Assembly: GCA_947177345.1 (NCBI GenBank)
Contig: CAMWUB010000154.1
Coordinates: 1 to 5,095, forward strand
Length of the DNA: 5,095 nt
Source: an uncultured Ruminococcus sp.
GTDB taxonomy: Bacteria; Bacillota; Clostridia; Oscillospirales; Ruminococcaceae
Reading direction: 5' to 3'
Shown here: in pieces, positions 1 to 5,095 of the stretch
Position numbering within the stretch: position 1 is the first letter of the stretch
How the letters are laid out: each line of letters starts with the position of its first letter
Made by a program: the position numbers and the translations under genes
Notes under the pieces: model-generated
The model's database searches: none
Seen by the model: the letters and a program-made list of their open reading frames with translations, nothing else
What the model was told of the DNA's origin: nothing

Positions 1-69
1 GCATTTGCCTCGTCTGCTGTAATGGCGGTATCGACTCTTGCCGGAGCTGTGGCAGTACCTGCAACAGCT
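1..69 (+). other. Signal peptide remnant of the first GH9 enzyme
   Basis: Translation from base 1 gives an Ala/Val/Ser-rich hydrophobic stretch (AFASSAVMAVSTLAGAVAV) followed by PATA and an acidic mature start (VDES). This looks like the h-region and c-region of a Sec signal peptide with an A-x-A cleavage site after the codon ending at base 69. The basic n-region and start codon are missing because the window begins inside the gene. The downstream paralogue shows the complete arrangement, with a Lys/Arg-rich N-terminus ahead of a similar core. Confidence 0.85.
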
Positions 70-2082
70 GTTGACGAATCCGCATTAGGTCTCGACAACT
101 ACGCAAAACTTTTACAGTATTCGCTGTACTTCTACGATGCTAACTACTGTGGTATCGGAGCAGGTGAGAAGTCACATTTTTCATGGCGTGATGACTGTCA
201 CACAGACGGCACTGCTAACGGTGGTTTCCACGATGCCGGTGACGGTATTATATGCGGTATCACTGAGGGCTTTACAGCTTCAACACTCGGCTGGCTTTAC
301 TATGAATACAAGGACGAATTTCAGAAAACCGGTACTTATGCACATTTCAAGGACATAAGCACGGAATTTGCAGAATTTTTCAAGACCTGCACAACTCTTG
401 ACGGAAACGGCAATGTAACAAAGTTCATATATGAAATAGGTGACGACGGTGCAGACCACGGTAAATGGAGAGCTCCTGAACTTATGTCAAGAAACAGCAG
501 TGAATACTATTCCACTTCCGACGGTGCAAGCAATACCGCCGCACAGTACGCAGCCGCACTCGCACAGCAGTATATAAACTTTGGTGACGAAGAATCACTT
601 ACATATGCTAAGGCTCTTTACGAATTTGCTTCCAAAAACCGCAAAATGACTTATGATCAGCAGACTTATCAGGACAAGAGCGTTGAAGATGATATTGCAT
701 GGGCTGCCGGTTGGCTTTATCTCGCAACAGGTGAACAGCCTTATCTTGATGCCAACAGTAAAGATACAAGTACTACAAATGACTGGGTAAACGATTACTA
801 TTACGGTGGTGTATGGCTTGGTGCTGCAATAATCAACGCTGAAATAACTGGTAACTGGGATAAGCCTGTAAATTATATCAAAGGTATTGTAAATCAGAAT
901 CAGAATAAGTTCTATGTTATGAACTCATGGGGCAGTGCGAGACATAATACACTCATGCAGACCTGTGCATTAGTTGCTACTAAACATAAAGAAAAATCCG
1001 GTGCTGACTTCGCTGAATGGTGTAAAGGTCAGACTGATATGATACTTGGTAAGAATAATGCTAATGTATGTCTGGTTGTAGGTTATAATGATGTTTCAGC
1101 GACATCACCGCATCACCGTGCAGCCTCAGGACTTTACGTCGGCGACGGCTGGGAAGAATGGAACAACTGGAATGGCGATTACGCAAATGTTCCGACAAGT
1201 CATACACTTTACGGTGCATTATGCGGAGGTCCTACAAGTGAAGATTTCAGTACATTCAGGAAACTCGATGCTAAAGATGCAACTTCCAACGAGGTAGCCC
1301 TTGACTATCAGGTAGGACTTGTCGGAGCTGCTGTAGGTCTCTATCATGAATATGGTACAGGTCAGGTAGTTGAATCTATCGGCGATGAAGTAACAGTATA
1401 TCCGGAAGAAATAGCCGTCGCAAAAGGTGAAATTCCTGTTGAAAGTACCACTACAACCGAAACTACAACAACAGAAACTACTACTACAACCACCACCACG
1501 GAAATTATCACAACAACTACCGAAACAACCACTTCAACAGAAACTACTACAATACAGACTACTACAACAGTTACAGCTTGGAAATGGCAAAATACCGGTT
1601 TTGAAGACAGAATCAAGGAAATAGATGCTGATAAAAAAATCGTTGAGTTTGAAAAGTACGGAAGATATAACGTTGAAGACGCAGAGTTTAAACAGATACA
1701 GGAAATAGGCACAGGCAAACTCGTGCATATAATTTTTAGTTATAAAGAATATGATAGAAGTTTTTCAGATGCTCCGGAAACATACCAGCTTATATCTAGT
1801 ATTAATACTCTTGAAGTTATAGAAGAAAATAAGAACATAAAATACGGTGACGCCAACGGTGACGGTGAAGTAACTGTTGCTGACGCTGTACTTATAATGC
1901 AGTATATAGTAAATGCTGATACATTCAAGATTGAAGATAAAAATTTAGCTAATGCTGATGTAGTTAAAGACGGTGTAGTAACAAGTCTTGATGCCCTTGC
2001 TATTCAGATGATTCAGATTAATCTTTTAAGTCTCGAAGACCTCCCGACCACTAACGAAAAACTGACAAGTATCTTAAATTGA
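1..2082 (+). CDS. Secreted cellulosomal GH9 glycoside hydrolase with dockerin, 5'-truncated by window edge
   Basis: A family 9 (inverting) beta-glucanase, probably acting on cellulose or related beta-1,4-glucans outside the cell as a cellulosome subunit. The frame is open from base 1, and the first visible residues are a hydrophobic signal-peptide core without its basic N-terminus, so the true start lies upstream. The ATG at 22 has no ribosome binding site before it and is not the start. Numbering from that ATG: likely signal cleavage after A16 (ATA/VDE); GH9 about 25-445; Thr-rich linker 475-518; unrecognised module 519-606; dockerin 607-675. Visible GH9 residues are the DAGD pair D71/D74 (D74 the expected catalytic base), H364-H365-R366, and E424 in NEVALDY (expected acid). 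Oddities: the segment after DAGD reads GIICGITEG rather than the usual H-x-K-F-G-x-P, the middle of the domain is shorter than in the downstream paralogue, and there is a Trp-rich loop near 377-383. GH9 family is near certain; exact substrate is unknown. Confidence 0.95.
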   Translation, partial: AFASSAVMAVSTLAGAVAVPATAVDESALGLDNYAKLLQYSLYFYDANYCGIGAGEKSHFSWRDDCHTDGTANGGFHDAGDGIICGITEGFTASTLGWLYYEYKDEFQKTGTYAHFKDISTEFAEFFKTCTTLDGNGNVTKFIYEIGDDGADHGKWRAPELMSRNSSEYYSTSDGASNTAAQYAAALAQQYINFGDEESLTYAKALYEFASKNRKMTYDQQTYQDKSVEDDIAWAAGWLYLATGEQPYLDANSKDTSTTNDWVNDYYYGGVWLGAAIINAEITGNWDKPVNYIKGIVNQNQNKFYVMNSWGSARHNTLMQTCALVATKHKEKSGADFAEWCKGQTDMILGKNNANVCLVVGYNDVSATSPHHRAASGLYVGDGWEEWNNWNGDYANVPTSHTLYGALCGGPTSEDFSTFRKLDAKDATSNEVALDYQVGLVGAAVGLYHEYGTGQVVESIGDEVTVYPEEIAVAKGEIPVESTTTTETTTTETTTTTTTTEIITTTTETTTSTETTTIQTTTTVTAWKWQNTGFEDRIKEIDADKKIVEFEKYGRYNVEDAEFKQIQEIGTGKLVHIIFSYKEYDRSFSDAPETYQLISSINTLEVIEENKNIKYGDANGDGEVTVADAVLIMQYIVNADTFKIEDKNLANADVVKDGVVTSLDALAIQMIQINLLSLEDLPTTNEKLTSILN
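1444..1575 (+). other. Thr-rich interdomain linker (first GH9)
   Basis: About 44 residues, mostly Thr with periodic Glu and Ser (TTTTETTTTETTT pattern), join the GH9 domain to the downstream modules. Such linkers are typical of ruminococcal cellulosomal enzymes and are flexible and often glycosylated. The DNA is a low-complexity mix of ACT/ACA/ACC codons, which creates long valine-rich open frames on the opposite strand that should not be read as genes. Confidence 0.9.
1576..1839 (+). other. Unrecognised ~88-residue module between linker and dockerin
   Basis: Residues 519-606 (numbered from the ATG at 22) lie between the Thr-rich linker and the dockerin, where a carbohydrate-binding module or X-module would be expected. 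I do not recognise the family. The sequence begins with two Trp (AWKW), then alternates short hydrophobic stretches with charged turns (RIKEIDADKKIVEFEKYGRY, then GTGKLVHIIFSYKEYD, then TYQLISSINTLEVIEE). This pattern suggests a small all-beta fold, perhaps an OB- or SH3-like barrel. It bears no visible resemblance to the CBM79-like repeats in the neighbouring gene. A function in glycan binding or dockerin stabilisation is only a guess. Confidence 0.6.
1840..2046 (+). other. Dockerin domain of the first GH9
   Basis: Two EF-hand-like calcium loops each followed by a helix, the type I-like dockerin architecture that binds scaffoldin cohesins. Loop 1 is canonical: D610, N612, D614, E616 and D621 sit at positions 1, 3, 5, 7 and 12, followed by AVLIMQYIV. 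Loop 2 is also 12 residues (D646, D650, D657 at 1, 5, 12) but has Val at position 3, where Asn or Asp is usual, and is followed by ALAIQMIQ. The paired LDALAIQM helix is shared with the downstream enzyme, suggesting related cohesin partners. A 13-residue tail follows (to N686) and resembles the tail of the neighbour. Confidence 0.93.
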
Positions 2083-2090
2083 CAGCATAT

Positions 2091-2136
2091 AATAAAATGG
2101 CATACTCCGGTATGCCTTTTATTTTACCTGTTTTTT
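2091..2136 (+). terminator. Rho-independent terminator after the first GH9 gene
   Basis: GGCATAC (2099-2105) pairs with GTATGCC (2110-2116) around the loop TCCG. With its closing C-G pair this is a UNCG-type stable tetraloop. The stem extends with AATAAAA (2091-2097) pairing TTTTATT (2117-2123), leaving T2098 as a single bulge. T-rich sequence follows (ATTTT, then a TTTTTT run at 2131-2136). It begins 9 bp after the stop codon, so it should end the upstream transcript; the A-rich left arm could also allow some function on the opposite strand. Confidence 0.88.
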
Positions 2137-2154
2137 AAGTATTTATTAAAAAAC
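2130..2154. repeat. Small AT-rich inverted repeat in the intergenic region
   Basis: GTTTTTTAA (2130-2138) and TTAAAAAAC (2146-2154) are perfect 9-bp inverted arms around a 7-base loop. Only one G-C pair is present, so as an RNA hairpin it would be weak. It could be a backup termination element, a protein-binding site, or chance in AT-rich DNA. Confidence 0.4.
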
Positions 2155-2222
2155 TGTTAATTTTTAATCAAATTGTAATAAAATAGTAATATTTTTGTAA
2201 CCCATTAAATCGCAAAACACGG

Positions 2223-2228
2223 TATAAT
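2223..2228 (+). promoter_or_regulatory. Probable -10 box for the second GH9 gene
   Basis: A perfect TATAAT lies 50 bp upstream of the ATG at 2279, which would give a leader of roughly 40-45 bases. No good -35 lies at 16-18 bp: the nearest TTGTAA (2195-2200) is 22 bp away, and there is no TG extension of the -10. A very AT-rich tract upstream (about 2137-2200) could serve as an UP element. The missing -35 is compatible with dependence on an activator, but this is inference. Confidence 0.6.
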
Positions 2229-2263
2229 TAAATCAGCATATTAAACAGGCATATTTCTAAGAA

Positions 2264-2270
2264 AAGAGGT
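2264..2270 (+). promoter_or_regulatory. Shine-Dalgarno sequence of the second GH9 gene
   Basis: AAGAGGT sits 8-9 bases before the ATG at 2279, a normal spacing. It favours that ATG over the in-frame ATG at 2294, which would be about 24 bases away; starting at 2279 also gives a normal basic n-region to the signal peptide. Confidence 0.8.
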
Positions 2271-2278
2271 TACTTTTT

Positions 2279-2386
2279 ATGCACAGAAAAAATATGAATA
2301 AAATCAAATCTGCTGTAGTGAGCAGTGTACTCGCTGTATCTGCTATGGCAACTCCTATGTCAGCGATTGTTATGAACGCTTCAGCA
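2279..2386 (+). other. Signal peptide of the second GH9 enzyme
   Basis: Residues 1-36 show a Lys/Arg/His-rich n-region (HRKNMNKIK), a hydrophobic core of Ala, Val and Met, and an A-S-A cleavage motif directly before ADDNYA, where similarity to the GH9 domain of the first gene begins. No lipobox cysteine or LPxTG motif is present, so Sec export and release is expected, with surface retention through the dockerin. Confidence 0.92.
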
Positions 2387-5041
2387 GCCGACGACAATTA
2401 CGCAAGACTTCTCCAGTACTCCATGTATTTCTATGACGCAAATATGTGTGGTAAGCAGGTAGGCGAAACTTCCGCTATGTCATGGCGTGATGACTGTCAC
2501 ACTTCCGACGAAGTAGACGGTGGTTATCATGATGCCGGTGACCATGCTAAATTCGGACTTCCGGCAGGATATTCCGCTTCAACACTCGGCTGGGGCTACT
2601 ATGAGTTCAAAGACGCTTACGACGCAACCGGTCAGGGCAATCACCTCAAGACCATTACAGACTATTTTGCTACATTCTTCAAAAACAGTACAACACTCAG
2701 CGGTGATACCGTAACAAACTTCGTATATCAGATTGGTGACGGTGACGCAGACCACGCTGTATGGTGTGCTCCTGAAGTTCATAAGGATAACAGCCGAAAG
2801 ACTTTCAGTACGTCTGCCGGTGCGAGTGATATAGCTGCATCTTATGCCGCTGCACTTGCAGTAAACTATGTAAATTTCGGTAATGCTGAAGACCTCAAGT
2901 ATGCAAAGGCTTTGTTTGATTTTTCCACAAAGCACAATCAGAAAGCTACTGACGGTCCTAATAATTTTTATGCTTCATGGGATTACTATGACGACCAGGC
3001 ATGGGCAGCAGGTTGGCTTTACAAGGCAACAAATGACAGCAAATATAAAGACTTCCTCAATACATATATGAATACCAGTGATGCAGGTTCTTCCGGTATG
3101 GACGGCGGTAAATGGGGTATCTACTCAACTATGAGCTGGAATAATGTTTCAATGGGTGCTGGTATCTTACAGGCTGAAATTACCGGCGATTCTGCTGACT
3201 GGAAAAAGGTAACTGATTACCTCAACGGTCACGGAGCAAATTCAGACAACTACTATTTTGAAACTCAGTGGGGTAGTGCAAGATACAATACCGCACAGCA
3301 GATGACTGCCCTTGTTGCTACAAAGTACGGTGCAGCAAGTTACAACGACTGGGCAAAAGGTCAGATGGATTACATCATGGGCAATAAGGGTGTAGGAAGT
3401 GCTTCACCGACTTGTTTCGTAGTAGGATTCGCTTCAAATTCCGCAAAGAATCCGCATCACCGTGCAGCTTCAGGATATTCAAGTTTCGACGAAATGGGCG
3501 ATAATACACAGTCAGGACCAAATAAACATACACTTGTCGGTGCTTTGGTTGGTGGTCCTGTAGATGCTAACGGTTCATATACCGACTCTGTAAAGGATTA
3601 CACTGCAAACGAAGTTACACTTGACTACAATGCTACACTCGTAGGAGCTGCTGCCGGTCTCTATTCAGTATATAAGAGCGGTTCTGTTGATTCTTCAATT
3701 GAGGGCGTAAAAAATGTATCTTCCGGCAATCCTAATGTAACATCACCGGTACAGACTACTACAACTACAACAAAAGCTCCGGTTGTTACAATGACTACTA
3801 CACAGAATAACAACAATAATAATAATCCGTCAACTTCTTCCGGACTTTATTCTGTAAAGCCTAACAAGTCCGTGAATTATGACCAGAATGCTACTGATAA
3901 AATGGTAGGTTTTGAGTGGTCACAGTTTGGTATTCCGGCAAGCGAAAAGGTTACTAAGGTTGAAGTAAAGATTTCCTCAAAGAACGGCGGAGAAGTCGGA
4001 AAATGGCAGGGTGCTTTCGGTACTTCAACGAGTGTAGCACCTGATTACTGGGCTCAGGGCGACGATATGGAACAGAAAATTTCCGGTAATTCCGGTACTG
4101 TAACATGGAATGTTCCTTCAAATATCGCTGACATTGCACAGTATCAGTATGGTGGCGAATTGAAGTTCGGTACATGGTGGGTTGACTGTCAGAATTTTGT
4201 TATTGACGAAATAAATGTTTATACAAATGCTTATTCAGGTTCTGCAAATACTACAGCATCAAATCAGGGAAATAACAACAATAATACTACAACTACTACA
4301 GCTAATCAAGGTAGTAGCAGTTCAGCAGGTTCTTATGAAATAAAACCTAACAAGACTGTAAATTATGATAAAAATTCCGATGATAAAATGGTAGGTTTTG
4401 AATGGTCACAGTTCAATATTCCGTCTACAGAAAAGGTACAGAAAGTTGAAATAACAATTTCCTCAAAGAACGGCGGAAATATTGGTAAATGGCAGGGTGC
4501 TTTCGGTACTTCCACAAGTGTAGCACCTGATTACTGGGCTCAGGGCGACGACATGGAACAGAATATATCAGGAAACAGAGGTACTGTTACATGGAACGTT
4601 CCGGCAAATATCGCTGATATTGCACAGTTCCAGTATGGTGGTGAAGTTAAATTCGGCACATGGTGGGTTGATTGTCAGGACTTTGTAATAGAATCCATTA
4701 AGGTTTATACCAACGGTACAGCACAGACTACTACAACTACAACAAGACAGACTACTACAACTACTACCACTAAAGCACCAAGTCAGGGCAATCTGATTAA
4801 CGGTGACGCTGACGGTGATGGTCAATTAACTATGGCAGATGCAGTAGCTATCATGCAGTATGTTGTAAATCCGTCTCAGTTTGCATTAACTGCTGAACAG
4901 ATGTCAGCAGCAGATGTTGTAGATAGAGGAGACGGCGTAAATACTTTAGATGCTCTTGCTATTCAGATGGTTAAACTTAACTTAATCAAAGAAAGTGACC
5001 TGCCTATATCTAAAGGAACACTTAATAGTAAATTTAATTAA
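2279..5041 (+). CDS. Secreted cellulosomal GH9 endoglucanase with tandem CBM79-like modules and dockerin
   Basis: A complete 920-residue family 9 beta-glucanase. Order: signal peptide 1-36 (basic HRKNMNKIK, hydrophobic core, ASA/AD cleavage site), GH9 about 38-466, linker, CBM79-like repeat 1 (524-650), linker, CBM79-like repeat 2 (686-812), Thr-rich linker, dockerin 839-909. GH9 hallmarks are well kept: SWRDDCHT, HDAGDHAKFGLPAG with D85 and D88 (expected catalytic base), NPHHRAAS with H393/H394/R395, GALVGGP, and DYTANEVTLDYN with E445 as expected acid. No Ig-like or CBM3c module precedes or follows the catalytic domain. From memory, R. flavefaciens FD-1 has a GH9 enzyme with two CBM79 modules, and this looks like its orthologue. 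The product should attach to a scaffoldin through its dockerin and cut amorphous cellulose or other beta-1,4-glucans. It has its own promoter, ribosome binding site and terminator. Endo versus processive mode cannot be told from sequence. Confidence 0.97.
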   Translation: MHRKNMNKIKSAVVSSVLAVSAMATPMSAIVMNASAADDNYARLLQYSMYFYDANMCGKQVGETSAMSWRDDCHTSDEVDGGYHDAGDHAKFGLPAGYSASTLGWGYYEFKDAYDATGQGNHLKTITDYFATFFKNSTTLSGDTVTNFVYQIGDGDADHAVWCAPEVHKDNSRKTFSTSAGASDIAASYAAALAVNYVNFGNAEDLKYAKALFDFSTKHNQKATDGPNNFYASWDYYDDQAWAAGWLYKATNDSKYKDFLNTYMNTSDAGSSGMDGGKWGIYSTMSWNNVSMGAGILQAEITGDSADWKKVTDYLNGHGANSDNYYFETQWGSARYNTAQQMTALVATKYGAASYNDWAKGQMDYIMGNKGVGSASPTCFVVGFASNSAKNPHHRAASGYSSFDEMGDNTQSGPNKHTLVGALVGGPVDANGSYTDSVKDYTANEVTLDYNATLVGAAAGLYSVYKSGSVDSSIEGVKNVSSGNPNVTSPVQTTTTTTKAPVVTMTTTQNNNNNNNPSTSSGLYSVKPNKSVNYDQNATDKMVGFEWSQFGIPASEKVTKVEVKISSKNGGEVGKWQGAFGTSTSVAPDYWAQGDDMEQKISGNSGTVTWNVPSNIADIAQYQYGGELKFGTWWVDCQNFVIDEINVYTNAYSGSANTTASNQGNNNNNTTTTTANQGSSSSAGSYEIKPNKTVNYDKNSDDKMVGFEWSQFNIPSTEKVQKVEITISSKNGGNIGKWQGAFGTSTSVAPDYWAQGDDMEQNISGNRGTVTWNVPANIADIAQFQYGGEVKFGTWWVDCQDFVIESIKVYTNGTAQTTTTTTRQTTTTTTTKAPSQGNLINGDADGDGQLTMADAVAIMQYVVNPSQFALTAEQMSAADVVDRGDGVNTLDALAIQMVKLNLIKESDLPISKGTLNSKFN
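3719..3847 (+). other. Thr/Asn-rich linker 1 (second GH9)
   Basis: Residues 481-523 join the GH9 domain to the first CBM79-like module. A run of six Thr (493-498) is followed by TMTTTQ and seven consecutive Asn (510-516). The AAT/AAC run is a short-repeat tract that could vary in length between strains. Confidence 0.88.
3848..4228 (+). other. CBM79-like carbohydrate-binding module, copy 1
   Basis: Residues 524-650, 127 residues. Copy 2 aligns without gaps at 104/127 identities (82%). The assignment rests on the tryptophan layout: W591 in DYWAQ and the adjacent pair W633-W634 in GTWWVDC, spaced 42 and 43 residues. From memory, the R. flavefaciens CBM79 structure uses three surface tryptophans with this same spacing as a flat beta-glucan binding platform. 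Other conserved aromatics are W547 (FEWSQ), W576 (GKWQ) and W610. The expected fold is a beta-sandwich that targets the enzyme to cellulose or mixed-linkage glucans. Confidence 0.8.
4229..4333 (+). other. Asn/Thr/Ser-rich linker 2 (second GH9)
   Basis: Residues 651-685 separate the two CBM79-like modules. The stretch contains five consecutive Asn (665-669), five Thr (670-674) and a Ser run (679-682). Composition resembles linker 1, so the module plus linker may have been duplicated as a unit. Confidence 0.88.
4334..4714 (+). other. CBM79-like carbohydrate-binding module, copy 2
   Basis: Residues 686-812, the gap-free second copy of the module. The putative binding tryptophans are all kept: W753 (DYWAQ) and W795-W796 (GTWWVDC). 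The 25-residue block GKWQ to MEQ is identical in both copies, and its DNA differs at only 4 of 78 bases, all synonymous. Differences elsewhere are mostly conservative or at likely surface positions (for example G551/N713, S605/R767, E570/N732). Two copies side by side would raise avidity for long glucan chains. Confidence 0.8.
4715..4792 (+). other. Thr-rich linker 3 (second GH9)
   Basis: Residues 813-838, built on two blocks of six or more Thr with RQ between and KAPSQ at the end, connect the second CBM79-like module to the dockerin. A 23-base DNA segment at 4723-4745 repeats exactly the one at 3751-3773 in linker 1. Confidence 0.88.
4793..5005 (+). other. Dockerin domain of the second GH9
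   Basis: Residues 839-909. Calcium loop 1 is canonical: D843, D845, D847, Q849 and D854 at positions 1, 3, 5, 7 and 12, followed by AVAIMQYVV. Loop 2 reads D-VVDRGDGVNTL-D (879-891), one residue longer than the canonical 12 and than loop 2 of the upstream paralogue, with an RGDG core; it is followed by ALAIQMVK. From memory, this RGDG-type second loop with LDALAIQ occurs in a large group of R. flavefaciens enzyme dockerins that bind the primary scaffoldin, but the group assignment is inference. A short tail (SKGTLNSKFN) follows. Confidence 0.93.
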
Positions 5042-5060
5042 TTATTAAAAAATATAACAG

Positions 5061-5095
5061 AAAACAGGTTTATCACATGAATAAACCTGTTTTTT
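5061..5095 (+). terminator. Rho-independent terminator after the second GH9 gene
   Basis: AAAACAGGTTTAT (5061-5073) pairs perfectly over 13 bp with ATAAACCTGTTTT (5081-5093) around the 7-base loop CACATGA, and the T run continues to the window edge. It starts 19 bp after the stop codon. The A-rich left flank makes it a plausible bidirectional terminator if a convergent gene lies beyond the window. Confidence 0.92.

Noticed and set aside
22..24. ATG at 22 as the start of the first gene
   Set aside because: The frame is open back to base 1 and encodes more of a hydrophobic signal core; there is no purine-rich ribosome binding site in the preceding 21 bases and no basic n-region. The gene is truncated at the window edge.
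154..204. Unusual cysteine pair (C43 and C59) as a novel feature of these GH9 enzymes
   Set aside because: Both paralogues have it (C57/C73 in the second), and as I recall a known GH9 subgroup carries the same YDA..CG and WR..CH motifs, so it is a subgroup trait rather than new.
1444..1575. Repeat array or CRISPR-like structure in the ACT/ACA tracts
   Set aside because: The repeats are Thr codons in frame with no regular spacers of unique sequence; they are protein linker coding sequence.
1362..1718. Minus-strand open frame of 118 codons rich in Val
   Set aside because: It is the antisense of the Thr-rich linker (ACN read backwards gives GT-rich Val codons). No ribosome binding site or domain; a shadow of the sense gene.
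2195..2228. TTGTAA (2195-2200) and TATAAT as a standard sigma-A promoter pair
   Set aside because: The spacer is 22 bp, too long for a normal -35/-10 pair; only the -10 is kept.
2579..2935. Minus-strand open frame of 118 codons inside the second GH9
   Set aside because: It lies wholly opposite a well-conserved catalytic domain, with no recognisable motifs or initiation signals.
3848..4714. Tandem modules as CBM3 or Ig-like domains, which are common GH9 partners
   Set aside because: The length (127 residues), the adjacent Trp pair and the overall motifs do not fit CBM3 or the N-terminal GH9 Ig-like domain; the Trp spacing fits CBM79 better.

Overview
The window is low-to-moderate GC Gram-positive DNA and almost certainly comes from a cellulosome-forming rumen or gut Ruminococcus, most likely R. 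flavefaciens or a close relative. The reasons are two secreted family 9 glycoside hydrolases (GH9) that each end in a type I-like dockerin of the ruminococcal style (helices reading ADAV.IMQY and LDALAIQM), long Thr-rich and Asn-rich linkers, and a duplicated domain that matches the R. flavefaciens carbohydrate-binding family CBM79 in its tryptophan layout. The species call is inference from these families; no database search was run.

Layout: (1) 1-2082, + strand, is a GH9 enzyme whose 5' end is cut off by the window edge. Its order is signal peptide remnant, GH9, Thr-rich linker, an unrecognised module of about 88 residues, dockerin. (2) 2083-2278 is a 196-bp intergenic stretch holding a rho-independent terminator for the first gene, a very AT-rich tract with a second small inverted repeat, a perfect TATAAT -10 box and a Shine-Dalgarno sequence. 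(3) 2279-5041, + strand, is a complete 920-residue GH9 enzyme: signal peptide, GH9, linker, CBM79-like, linker, CBM79-like, linker, dockerin. (4) 5042-5095 holds a strong terminator that runs to the window edge. No RNA genes, mobile elements or CRISPR arrays are visible.

The two genes are tandem paralogues: the first 60 aligned residues of the GH9 domains are about 62% identical without a gap. A terminator and a separate promoter between them suggest they are separate transcription units rather than a simple operon. Both products would be exported and docked through cohesins onto scaffoldins, where they would attack beta-glucan chains of plant cell walls. The downstream enzyme keeps a canonical GH9 active-site signature and carries two binding modules. 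The upstream one keeps the catalytic acids but has a much altered cleft signature, a tryptophan-rich loop and an unknown module in place of CBMs, so the pair looks functionally diversified.

I found no wholly new system. The points most worth a second look are the unrecognised module at 1576-1839, the diverged cleft of the first GH9, and the different calcium loops of the two dockerins.
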